Below are positions 33,258-41,438 of a stretch of DNA of 64,000 nt, one piece after another (the stretch's first letter is position 1; each line of letters starts with the position of its first letter). The stretch spans positions 62,001-126,000 of the forward strand of contig NZ_AUBQ01000004.1 in the NCBI RefSeq assembly GCF_000429325.1, read 5' to 3'. The notes below the pieces were generated by a model, which worked only from the letters and a program-made list of their open reading frames with translations, did not search any database and was not told the origin of the DNA. The translations under genes were made by a program, and so were the position numbers. This stretch comes from Fundidesulfovibrio putealis DSM 16056. Its GTDB lineage: Bacteria > Desulfobacterota > Desulfovibrionia > Desulfovibrionales > Desulfovibrionaceae.

Positions 33258-34865
33258 ATGCATCCACAGCCTATGTCACACACCACGGCCATAGCCGCAG
33301 CCCCTGGCCGTCTCGACCAGTTCTGGGCAGAGACCCTTTCGCAGCAGTCTATCACCCGCGCCAAGATCCAGGAATGGATCAAGGCCGGACACGCCACGGT
33401 GGATTCCGCCGTGATCTACAAACCTTCCCACAAGCTTCGCGGGGGCGAGTCCCTCGAACTGACCATGCCCGAAGGGTGCGCCGCGCCCGAGGCGGAAGAG
33501 GGCGGCCTGGTCGTCCTGTACCTGGACGAGGACGTGGCCGTTCTGGACAAGCCCTTCGGCCTGACGGTGCATCCCGCGCCCAGTTGCCCCGAGGGAACGT
33601 TGGTCAACCGCCTGCTGCACCATTTCCCGCAGCTGAAGAACATCGACGGCGAGCGCCCCGGCATCGTGCACCGCATCGACAAGGACACGTCCGGGCTTCT
33701 GGCCGTGGCCCTGAACGAGCCGGTTCGCCTCAAGCTCTCGGCCGCCTTTGCCGAGCGCGAAGTGAAGAAGACCTATCTGGCGCTCCTGCACGGCCGCCCC
33801 GCCAAGGACGAGGCCGTGATCGACGCCCCCGTGGGGCGCGACTCCGGCCACAAGACCCGCATGGGCGTGGTGCCGAGCGGGCGAGAGGCCGTGAGCAGCT
33901 ACCGCATCGTCTGGACCTCGCCCGACAAACGCGTGAGCTTGGCCGAGGTGGACATCGCCACCGGGCGCACCCACCAGATACGCGTGCACATGGCCCATGT
34001 GGGGCATCCGCTTTTGGGCGACGCGCTCTACGGGCCGCACAAGGTGAACATGCTCAGGCGCGAGGACCCCATGCTCCTGAAGCTTGCTTCGCGCCAGATG
34101 CTGCACGCCTGGAAGCTGAGTTTCACCCATCCCGTTTCCGGCGAGATGATGGACTTCACCTGCAAGCCACCGCGCGATTTCTGGCGCATCCCCCTGCACC
34201 TGAGCCGCAAGCTTCAGCGCGTGGGCGTGCTGGGCCTGCCGGGCAGCGGAAAGAGCACCGTGCTGGACGCCCTGGCGGAGCGCAAGTGGGCCACCTGGAG
34301 CGCAGACCGCTGCGTGGCCGAGTTGTACCAGCCCGGAGCGGACTGCTGGCACATGTTGAGCTCGCGCTACGGGGAGCGTTTCGTGCCCGATGCCGAGTCC
34401 CCCGTGAACAAGGCGGCGTTGCTGGAAGCCATGCGCACGTCCGAGAGCTTCCGCCGGGAGCTCATGGATGTCCTCTATCCCATGGTGCTGCACAAGCTGC
34501 GTGCCTTCTGGGAGGCGCAGGGCGAAGCCCGCGCGGCCTTCGCGGAAATCCCCATGCTGCTGGAGGCCGGGTGGCTGGGTTCCGACGTGGTGGACCTGGC
34601 CGTGGGAGTCTCCTGCCCAGGCGAGCTTCGCCATAAGCGCCTTGCTGAAAAACGCGGCTGGGACGAGGCAACAATCGCTCTGTTCGACGCATGGCAGTGG
34701 CCCGAGGACAAGAAGCTCGGCGCGTGCCGCCACATTGTGGACAACTCCGGCTCCATCGACCAGACCCGCGCGGGCGTGGACGAACTGCTGACCAAACTGC
34801 GCTGCGAACGCGCAGGCGAGATCTGGAAGCTCCTGGCCTGGATGCGTTCGAAGGACTACGCGTAA
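33258..34865 (+). CDS. RluD-type pseudouridine synthase fused to dephospho-CoA kinase
   Basis: 535-aa bifunctional protein. Residues 15-60 form an S4 RNA-binding domain (QQSITRAKIQEWIKAGHATV). Residues 80-310 form the RluA/RluD catalytic domain with HRIDKDTSGLLAVAL and TGRTHQIRVHMAHVGHPLLG, which makes pseudouridine in rRNA. From residue 320 a CoaE domain begins: P-loop VLGLPGSGKSTVLDAL, then WSADRCVAELYQPGA, EIPMLLEAGWLGSDVV and the CoA-kinase lid. CoaE carries out the last step of coenzyme A synthesis. There is no stop or frameshift between the halves. Start ATG 33258; MSHTTAIAAAPG at 33273 is an alternative. Confidence 0.93.
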   Translation: MHPQPMSHTTAIAAAPGRLDQFWAETLSQQSITRAKIQEWIKAGHATVDSAVIYKPSHKLRGGESLELTMPEGCAAPEAEEGGLVVLYLDEDVAVLDKPFGLTVHPAPSCPEGTLVNRLLHHFPQLKNIDGERPGIVHRIDKDTSGLLAVALNEPVRLKLSAAFAEREVKKTYLALLHGRPAKDEAVIDAPVGRDSGHKTRMGVVPSGREAVSSYRIVWTSPDKRVSLAEVDIATGRTHQIRVHMAHVGHPLLGDALYGPHKVNMLRREDPMLLKLASRQMLHAWKLSFTHPVSGEMMDFTCKPPRDFWRIPLHLSRKLQRVGVLGLPGSGKSTVLDALAERKWATWSADRCVAELYQPGADCWHMLSSRYGERFVPDAESPVNKAALLEAMRTSESFRRELMDVLYPMVLHKLRAFWEAQGEARAAFAEIPMLLEAGWLGSDVVDLAVGVSCPGELRHKRLAEKRGWDEATIALFDAWQWPEDKKLGACRHIVDNSGSIDQTRAGVDELLTKLRCERAGEIWKLLAWMRSKDYA

Positions 34866-34916
34866 CGATGCCGGGCGCGGCACGGTCCGCGCCCGCAAGC
34901 GATATCACGAGCGATC

Positions 34917-35639
34917 ATGATACCCCTGAAGGACAACATTCCCCGCATCCGGCGGCCCGTGGTGGTGATCACGCTCTTCGTGCTGAACCTGCTGGTGTTC
35001 CTTTTCGAGCAGGCCATGCCGGAGAATATGCTGAACATGTTCCTGCACTTCTACGGGGCTGTGCCTCTTCGGATCATGGACCCGGAGTGGGCCGCCATGA
35101 TGGGCTATCCGGCGGACGGGTGGCTGAGCGCGGGCACGTACATGTTCCTGCACGGCGGCTGGCTGCATTTTCTTCTGAACATGTGGGTGCTCTGGGTGTT
35201 CGCAGACAACGTGGAGGACGCGCTGGGCCACTGGCGTTTCCTGGCCTTCTACCTGCTTTCGGGCGTGGCGGCGCTGGTTCTGCATGTGCTGTTCAACACC
35301 ACCTCCACCATGCCGGTGGTGGGCGCGTCCGGGGCCATTGCCGGGGTGATGGGGGCCTATTTCCGCCTGTTCCCCCAGGCGCGCGTCATCGTGCTGATCC
35401 CCATTTTCTTCATTCCCTGGATCGTGGAAGTGCCTGCCGTGATTTTCCTGGGGCTGTGGTTCCTCATCCAGGTGACGTCCGGACTGATGGCCGCCTCGCC
35501 GCTGACGGACGGGCAATCCGTGGCCTGGTGGGCGCACGCGGGCGGCTTCGCTTTCGGCATGCTGCTGGTGCGGTTCTTCGGCAGGCTCGACTGCCGCTAC
35601 TGCTACTTGCCGGAGAGCCGGTCCTACGAACGCCAGTGA
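34917..35639 (+). CDS. Rhomboid family intramembrane serine protease
   Basis: 240 aa, six or more membrane helices. Catalytic Ser in VVGASGAIAGVMGAY, catalytic His in WWAHAGGFAFGMLLVRFFG, and the oxyanion-region motif LHGGWLHFLLNMWVLWVF. Cleaves membrane proteins within the bilayer; substrates unknown. The C-terminus has CRYCYLPESRSYERQ with a CxxC-like pair. It lies 51 bases after the RluD-CoaE gene on the same strand. Confidence 0.9.
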   Translation: MIPLKDNIPRIRRPVVVITLFVLNLLVFLFEQAMPENMLNMFLHFYGAVPLRIMDPEWAAMMGYPADGWLSAGTYMFLHGGWLHFLLNMWVLWVFADNVEDALGHWRFLAFYLLSGVAALVLHVLFNTTSTMPVVGASGAIAGVMGAYFRLFPQARVIVLIPIFFIPWIVEVPAVIFLGLWFLIQVTSGLMAASPLTDGQSVAWWAHAGGFAFGMLLVRFFGRLDCRYCYLPESRSYERQ

Positions 35640-35732
35640 TCCGTCCGCGCTGGACAACGGCGGGCATCTGACTTACCCAACCTTTTTTTCAGCGGTTTTA
35701 GCGTTTTGTCCCGACCCAAACACGAGGCTTCA

Positions 35733-36491
35733 ATGCTCATCATAGAAAATCTGCACGTGACCATCGGCGAGAGGGAAGTGCTCAAGGGCATCGACCTGGA
35801 GATCAAGGAAAACGAAACCTTCATCCTGTTCGGCCCCAACGGCTCCGGCAAGACCACCCTGCTCATGACCCTGATGGGATTTGGCAACTACACCATCACC
35901 AAGGGGCGCATCCTGTTTCGCGGGCACGACATCACCCACGCCCCCATCTACGAGCGCGCCAAGCTCGGCATCGGCATGTCCTTCCAGCGTCCGCCCACCA
36001 TCCACGGCCTGAAGCTCCGGCATCTGGTGAGCATGGCCGCCCAGGGCAGACCCGTGGCCGTGGACGCCATGGCCAAGCGCGTCAATATGACCGATTTCCT
36101 GGAGCGCGACGTGAACGCCGGGTTCTCCGGCGGCGAGATCAAGCGCTCGGAGCTGCTTCAGCTTATGAGCCAGCAGCCGCACATGGTGCTCTTCGACGAG
36201 CCCGAATCCGGCGTGGACCTGGAGAACATGAAGCTCATCGGCCACACCGTGCGCGAGCTCTTGGGCGGCGAGTGCGCCATGGGCACCGAGCGCAGCCTGC
36301 GCATGGCCAAGTGCGGCCGCCACGTGGCCGGGCTCATCATCACCCACACAGGCTACATCCTGGAGTACATCAACGCCGACCGCGGCCAGGTGATGTACGA
36401 AGGCAAGCTGTGCTGCGAATCCAACCCCCGCGACATCCTGGATCACATCACCCGCTTCGGGTACCAGGAATGCCTGCGTTGCCTGGCCTAA
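35733..36491 (+). CDS. sufC: SufC-type ABC ATPase of a minimal SUF system
   Basis: 252 aa from ATG 35733 (GAGG at 35722-35725). Walker A FGPNGSGKTTLLMTLMGF, signature FSGGEIKRSELLQLM and Walker B MVLFDEPESGVDLENM are those of SufC, the soluble ATPase of Fe-S cluster assembly scaffolds, rather than of an importer ATPase. The protein is followed 13 bases later by the SufB/D-like gene and no other suf gene. This two-gene layout matches the minimal SUF-like (SmsCB) systems of anaerobes and archaea. Confidence 0.9.
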   Translation: MLIIENLHVTIGEREVLKGIDLEIKENETFILFGPNGSGKTTLLMTLMGFGNYTITKGRILFRGHDITHAPIYERAKLGIGMSFQRPPTIHGLKLRHLVSMAAQGRPVAVDAMAKRVNMTDFLERDVNAGFSGGEIKRSELLQLMSQQPHMVLFDEPESGVDLENMKLIGHTVRELLGGECAMGTERSLRMAKCGRHVAGLIITHTGYILEYINADRGQVMYEGKLCCESNPRDILDHITRFGYQECLRCLA

Positions 36492-36504
36492 ACGGAGTGC
36501 CCCA

Positions 36505-37662
36505 ATGAAGCCCATCAATCTGAAAGAATTCGACTTCAACGCCCCGGCTCCCGGCCAGATCGCCGACCTGAACACCCTGAGCGAGGCCGACAAGCACCAG
36601 CTGCTCATGGCCGGGGTGGACGTCTCCACCGACGCGGTCAGCGGCACCTACATGCACATGGACCACGGCGCGGTGCACTGCAAATCCCGCCGCGCAGGCG
36701 TTGAGATCATGGACATCAAGGCGGCCATGGCCAAGTACGACGGCCTGACCGAATACATGTGGAAGCTGATCGACAAGGACAAGGACGAGTTCACCCGCGC
36801 CGCGTACGACAACCTGCACGGCGGCTACTTCATCCGCACCGAGAAGGGCGCGAAGATCACCGAGCCGGTGCAGTCCTGCCTGTTCATCAAGGGCGACATG
36901 ACCGGCCAGGCCGTGCACAACATCGTCGTGGTGGAAGAGGACTCGGAGCTGCACATCATCACCGGCTGCTCAGTGGCGCACGATTCCAAGGGCGCGGCCC
37001 ACATGGGCATCTCCGAGTTCTACGTGAAGAAGAACGCCAAGCTCACCTTCACCATGATCCACAACTGGGCCGAGAACACCGTGGTGCGTCCCCGTTCGGC
37101 TGGCGTGGTGGAAGAGGGCGGCGTCTACCTCAACAACTACGTGCTTTTGAAGCCCGTGCGCGACCTCCAGATGTACCCCACCATCACGCTCTCGGGCAAA
37201 GGCGCTGTGGCCCGGTTCAACTCGGTCATGGTGGCCCCCGAGGGCTCCTACCTGGACACCGGCAGCCGCATCCTCCTGAACGCCCCGGACACCAGGGGCG
37301 AGATGATCGCGCGCACCATCACCACCGGCGGCCACATCATCGCCAGGGGCCACATCGCGGGCAACAGCGTGCCTGCGCGCGGCCACCTGGAGTGCAAGGG
37401 CCTGATCCTTGGCGGCGGCATCATCCACGCCATCCCGGAGCTGGAAGCCACCGTGGACGGCGTGGAGCTCTCCCACGAGGCGGCGGTGGGCAAGATCGCC
37501 CAGGAAGAGATCGAATACCTCATGGCCAGGGGCCTGAACGAGGAGGAGGCCACCTCCACCATCGTGCGCGGCTTCCTGAACGTGGACATCATGGGGCTGC
37601 CGCCCAAGTTGCAGCAGGTGATCGACGAGACCATCAGCGAATGCGAAAAGGACTTCTTCTAG
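36505..37662 (+). CDS. sufB: SufB/D-like Fe-S cluster scaffold
   Basis: 385 aa, shorter than SufB of the full SUF system. The beta-helix core has VVVEEDSELHIITGCSVAHD, KLTFTMIHNWAENTVVRPRS and GSRILLNAPDTRGEMIARTI. The C-terminal block ARGHLECKGLILGGG contains the likely cluster-ligand Cys, followed by VELSHEAAVGKIAQEEIEYL and TIVRGFLNVDIM, conserved in SufB. Forms a complex with the ATPase encoded just upstream and assembles Fe-S clusters in the cytoplasm. A terminator follows. Confidence 0.9.
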   Translation: MKPINLKEFDFNAPAPGQIADLNTLSEADKHQLLMAGVDVSTDAVSGTYMHMDHGAVHCKSRRAGVEIMDIKAAMAKYDGLTEYMWKLIDKDKDEFTRAAYDNLHGGYFIRTEKGAKITEPVQSCLFIKGDMTGQAVHNIVVVEEDSELHIITGCSVAHDSKGAAHMGISEFYVKKNAKLTFTMIHNWAENTVVRPRSAGVVEEGGVYLNNYVLLKPVRDLQMYPTITLSGKGAVARFNSVMVAPEGSYLDTGSRILLNAPDTRGEMIARTITTGGHIIARGHIAGNSVPARGHLECKGLILGGGIIHAIPELEATVDGVELSHEAAVGKIAQEEIEYLMARGLNEEEATSTIVRGFLNVDIMGLPPKLQQVIDETISECEKDFF

Positions 37663-37695
37663 GTCCGGACGGCGAAACTTCTGCTTGAGACTACA

Positions 37696-37736
37696 AGCCG
37701 GGGCGGGATGCGCGAGCAGCCTGCCCCGGCTTTTTC
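37696..37736 (+). terminator. Rho-independent terminator of sufCB
   Basis: AGCCGGGGC (37696-37704) pairs with GCCCCGGCT (37723-37731), followed by a run of T. Lies 34 bases after the sufB-like gene. Confidence 0.8.
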
Positions 37737-37837
37737 GTTTGTATCGGAGTACCCGGCTGTCAGGATTTTCGACTTTTCGAGTCGGGATGCGTCCAGGCAG
37801 GCTTGCCAGCCTGACCGGCCCGATGCTACCAAGACCC

Positions 37838-38287
37838 ATGCCCGGATTCAAAGGACATATCGCCGGATCGCTGGCGGCCACGGGAGCGGTCCTCGGCGGT
37901 GCGTGGTGGCTTGGAGTGTACAGGCCGGAGCCCAAGGTCATGGCCATGCTGGCCGTGCTGGGGGTGCTCGGGGCGCTTTTCCCGGACGTGGACACCAACT
38001 CGAAGGGGCGCCACCTCTATTACGGGGCGGCGGTCATCGCGGACGCGGTGCTCATCCTCAAAGGGGAGTACCGCTACGCGGCGCTGCTTGGGTTCTGCGC
38101 CATACTGCCCGCCGTGGGGTCGCATCGCGGCTGGACGCACACCTGGTGGGCGGCGCTGGTCATCCCGAGCCCCATCCTGATCGCGCCCATAATCCTCATG
38201 GGCATGACCTGGCAGCCGCTCATGCCCTTTTATCTGGCGGCGGTGCTGGGGTATTATTCCCACCTGTTCATGGACGGGATGATCTAG
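37838..38287 (+). CDS. YdjM-type metal-dependent hydrolase-like membrane protein
   Basis: 149 aa from ATG 37838. Features of the YdjM/LexA-binding inner-membrane family: MPGFKGHIAGSLAATGAV, FPDVDTNSKGR and GSHRGWTHTWWAAL, then GYYSHLFMDGM. His/Asp clusters suggest a metal site next to four hydrophobic segments. Biological role unknown. An in-frame extension to 37685 runs through the sufB terminator and is rejected. Convergent with the next gene. Confidence 0.8.
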   Translation: MPGFKGHIAGSLAATGAVLGGAWWLGVYRPEPKVMAMLAVLGVLGALFPDVDTNSKGRHLYYGAAVIADAVLILKGEYRYAALLGFCAILPAVGSHRGWTHTWWAALVIPSPILIAPIILMGMTWQPLMPFYLAAVLGYYSHLFMDGMI

Positions 38288-38303
38288 CGCTTCACCTGCT
38301 CGA

Positions 38304-38765
38304 TTATTTCTCTTTGCTCTCAAACCTGTCGTGCACGTCGATGCCGTGGAAGGTGAACACCACTGGAGAACAGGTCCCGGCGGTGATGAGGTGCAACTCT
38401 GTCTTGAACTGCGCGCCGGGCCGGACACCGTACTTCTTCAGGAACGCGGGGCCGGGGGCTTCGCCTCCGGCGAGGGTCAGTTCGTAGGTCTTCGCGGGCT
38501 TGTAGAGCGGGTGCCTCACGGCTCCGGCTGGCGTGAAGGTGAAGACCACCCGGTAGGACTGATAGGGAGGGGCAGGCGCGCCAGCGCCTGCGCGCGGAGC
38601 AGGCTGCACGGCGATCACGTCAATCTTTCCCGGAAAATCAGCGTAGGAGCAGGGGCCGCCCACACGCTGGGCTTGTGCTGCCTGCGTTGCTAGAAACACT
38701 ACAAGAAACGTTGCCATCAGCAACCGGCACATGGTCGCAATCCGGCGCTTTGCGTCTGAGAGCAT
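38304..38765 (-). CDS. Small exported protein of unknown function
   Basis: 153 aa with a signal peptide (CRLLMATFLVVFLATQAAQA, likely cleaved before QRVGG, about residue 32). The mature part is beta-rich by eye: SYRVVFTFTPAGAV, TYELTLAGGEAPGP, SPVVFTFHGIDVHDRF. Two Cys residues (in GGPCSYAD and TAGTCSPV) could form a disulfide. AGGAGG lies 8 bases before ATG 38765. No family recognised. Confidence 0.75.
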   Translation of the reverse strand: MLSDAKRRIATMCRLLMATFLVVFLATQAAQAQRVGGPCSYADFPGKIDVIAVQPAPRAGAGAPAPPYQSYRVVFTFTPAGAVRHPLYKPAKTYELTLAGGEAPGPAFLKKYGVRPGAQFKTELHLITAGTCSPVVFTFHGIDVHDRFESKEK

Positions 38766-38993
38766 GCTGAGGACCTCCTGCGTGGGGATCTGTACGAAAC
38801 GGAACGAGACCGCAAAACAGCAAGGGTGCTCAGAGCCCCGCGAGATCGGACCCCGTGTTCTTTCTTCCAGGAGATTTATTATAGGCTCGATTCAGATATC
38901 GTGCTAGGTTGAAATGGTGGCCTTTCCCTGGGTATCCGAGATATCAGGAAAAGCTCACCTTGACCGAGCCACCCCTGGCAAGGAGCGGTCCAG

Positions 38994-41054
38994 ATGAATA
39001 CCAAACAAGAGAGCACCATCTCCAACGGCCATATTCTGATCATCGACGACAATGAGAACAATGTCGAGCTGCTGGAGGTGATTTTGAGCACGGCGGGCTA
39101 CCTGGTGCGCTCCACCCCAGACGGTGCCCAGGGCCTGGCCGCCGCCAGGGCCGACCCGCCTTCATTGATCCTCCTGGACATCCTGATGCCCGGAATGGAC
39201 GGATTCGAGGTCTGCCGCCGCCTGAAGGACGATGAGGCGACGCGGGACATACCGGTCATCATCCTGAGCGCCCTCATGGAAACCGCCGACAAAACCAGGG
39301 GGTTCGACCTCGGTGCCGTGGATTATCTGACCAAGCCCGTTCAGACGCAGGAAGCCTTGGCCCGGATCAAAACCCATATGGCCTTGTCCAGCGCCACGAA
39401 GCTGCTACGCACCCAGAACCTGCAGTTGAACCGGGAAGTCGCCGAGCGCAAACGGGCCGAGGATGAGTTGCGGCGGCACAAGAACAACCTCGAGGTGGAG
39501 GTTGCCGCGCGCACCCTGGAACTGACGGAGGCGAATCAGAAATTCCGTGCAATCTTCACCGAGGCCAGGGACGGCATCGTGTTGACCGACCCGGAGACGG
39601 GTTTTGTGGTTGATTGCAACCCCGAATTCCAGCGGCAAAGCGGCAGGGATTATCAGGCCCTCCGGTACATGCGCATCTGGCAGCTGCTGCCCGAGGCGCA
39701 CTCCAAGGAAGGCAGGAATGCCTATGACGCCATAGTCCGGACAGGTGAAGGCAGCCTGGAGATCGAGTTGCGCAGGCCCGACGGGTCGGTGCTCATTGCT
39801 GAGTATATGGCCAAGGTGGTCGTTCTCCCCGACCGCAGCTTCGTGCAGTTCATCGTGAGGGACGTCACCCAACGCAGGAACCTGGAAGAGGAACTGGCCA
39901 AGGCGCACCACTACATCACGAACCTCTTTGACTCCATGCCGTCGCAAATCATCGGAGTGGACCCGCAGGGCAAGGTGACGCACCTGAATCTGGCGGCTAG
40001 TGCGGCAGTCGGGCACACGGTGGAGTCGGTCGAAGGCAAGTCGCTGGAGGACGTGATTCCACGGTTCGCCGACCACATGAAGAGCATCAAGCAGGCGGTC
40101 CTGGAACGAAGACCTGTCAGCATCGAACGGCAACCCTGCTGGGAAGGCGGCCAGCTGTGCTATCAGAACATCATGTTCTATCCCTTGGTTGCCGACGGTA
40201 TCGACGGCGTGGTCATCCGGGTGGATGATGTCACTGAGCATGTGCGGATCTCGGACATCTTGATCCAGTCGGAGAAGATGGCCTCGGTGGGTGGCCTAGC
40301 CGCCGGCATGGCCCATGAGATCAACAACCCGCTGGGCAGCATCGTCCAGTCGGCCCAGGTGCTGCAGAAGCGGTTCGAGCCTGATCACCCGACGAACGTC
40401 AAGGCGGCGGAGGAATGCGGTTGCACGATGCAGAGCATCAGTTGCTATGTTGAAAAAAGAGAGGCGATGCAGTTCCTGGCTTCCATTCGGGAGTCGGGGG
40501 GGCGGGCCTCGAAGATAGTACGGACCATGCTTGATTTCAGCCGAAAGAGCGACACAGTCCGCGCCCTGGTCAACATGAACGACGTTCTGGACAAAGGTCT
40601 CGAGCTCGCTTCGTCCGATTACGACCTGAAGAAGAAATACGACTTCCGTCGCATTACAGTGGTTAAGCAATACGGTGCCGACCTGCCGCCGGTTTCCTGC
40701 ATTCAGTCGGAAATCGAGCAGGTTATTCTGAACCTCCTCAAGAATTCGGCCCAAGCCATGGCCGAGCATGCTTCCGGGGACAGGGTGCCGACCATCACCC
40801 TTGCGACCAGCCGCGAGGGGGACAAAGTCAGGATCGTTGTGGAGGACAACGGTCCGGGCATAGCGGATAACATCCGCAGGCGCATCTTCGACCCCTTCTT
40901 CACCACCAAACAGTCGGGGGAGGGAACCGGCCTGGGCTTGGCCGTCTGCTACTACATCATCAGCACGAACCACGACGGTACGATCGTTATGGAGTCAGAA
41001 CCGGGCGCCTGGACCAGGTTCATAATCGAATTGCCTTTTCAGGCGCAGGCCTGA
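38994..41054 (+). CDS. Hybrid sensor: receiver, two PAS domains and histidine kinase
   Basis: 686 aa, soluble. Receiver domain at 10-130 (Asp in LILLDILMPGMDGFEV, YLTKPVQTQ). Coiled coil about 130-185, PAS domains about 185-300 and 310-420. The kinase core has QSEKMASVGGLAAGMAHEIN as H-box and NLLKNSAQAMAEHA, VEDNGPGIADNIRRRIFDPF, GTGLGLAVCYYI for ATP binding. The H-box to ATPase linker carries an extra Cys-containing segment (ECGCTMQSISCYVEKREAMQ). ATG 38994 has AAGGAGCGG upstream. Signal unknown. Convergent with the response regulator gene 14 bases away. Confidence 0.92.
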   Translation: MNTKQESTISNGHILIIDDNENNVELLEVILSTAGYLVRSTPDGAQGLAAARADPPSLILLDILMPGMDGFEVCRRLKDDEATRDIPVIILSALMETADKTRGFDLGAVDYLTKPVQTQEALARIKTHMALSSATKLLRTQNLQLNREVAERKRAEDELRRHKNNLEVEVAARTLELTEANQKFRAIFTEARDGIVLTDPETGFVVDCNPEFQRQSGRDYQALRYMRIWQLLPEAHSKEGRNAYDAIVRTGEGSLEIELRRPDGSVLIAEYMAKVVVLPDRSFVQFIVRDVTQRRNLEEELAKAHHYITNLFDSMPSQIIGVDPQGKVTHLNLAASAAVGHTVESVEGKSLEDVIPRFADHMKSIKQAVLERRPVSIERQPCWEGGQLCYQNIMFYPLVADGIDGVVIRVDDVTEHVRISDILIQSEKMASVGGLAAGMAHEINNPLGSIVQSAQVLQKRFEPDHPTNVKAAEECGCTMQSISCYVEKREAMQFLASIRESGGRASKIVRTMLDFSRKSDTVRALVNMNDVLDKGLELASSDYDLKKKYDFRRITVVKQYGADLPPVSCIQSEIEQVILNLLKNSAQAMAEHASGDRVPTITLATSREGDKVRIVVEDNGPGIADNIRRRIFDPFFTTKQSGEGTGLGLAVCYYIISTNHDGTIVMESEPGAWTRFIIELPFQAQA

Positions 41055-41068
41055 GGCCTGACCAGGCG

Positions 41069-41437
41069 TCAGGCGGGGAGAAACGAGCGGATCTGGTCCG
41101 GGAAGGCGCGGGTGTCGATCGGCTTGGTGATGTACCCGTCGAAACCTGCCTCGAGGGCTTTTTCCCGGTCGCCCTTCATGGCGAAGGACGTCACGGCGAT
41201 GATCTTGATGCCGCTGGTCTCCGGATCCTTTTTGAGCTTCCGCATGGCCGTCATCCCGTCCATGACGGGCATCTGCATGTCCATGGCAATCAGATCCGGT
41301 TTGTTGGCGCGCGCCATGCTGACGCCGGATTCCCCGTTCTCCGCTTCCAGAACCTCGTAACCGTGATACCGCAGGAGGAAGCTCAACAGTTCACGGTTCG
41401 AAAGAGTGTCTTCCACTACCAGGATGGTGGCGGGCAT
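41069..41437 (-). CDS. Single-domain response regulator
   Basis: 122-aa CheY/DivK-like receiver: ILVVEDTLSNRELLSFLL, phospho-acceptor Asp in LIAMDMQMPVMDGM, IIAVTSFAMKGD and YITKPIDTR with the conserved Lys. No output domain, so it acts through a partner. The start at 41437 is 1 base after the stop of the sensor kinase, so the two are one operon and probably partners. Confidence 0.93.
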   Translation of the reverse strand: MPATILVVEDTLSNRELLSFLLRYHGYEVLEAENGESGVSMARANKPDLIAMDMQMPVMDGMTAMRKLKKDPETSGIKIIAVTSFAMKGDREKALEAGFDGYITKPIDTRAFPDQIRSFLPA

Positions 41438-41438
41438 C

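Noticed and set aside
33276-34898. 540-codon minus-strand open frame
   Set aside because: Antisense to the RluD-CoaE fusion, no protein motif.
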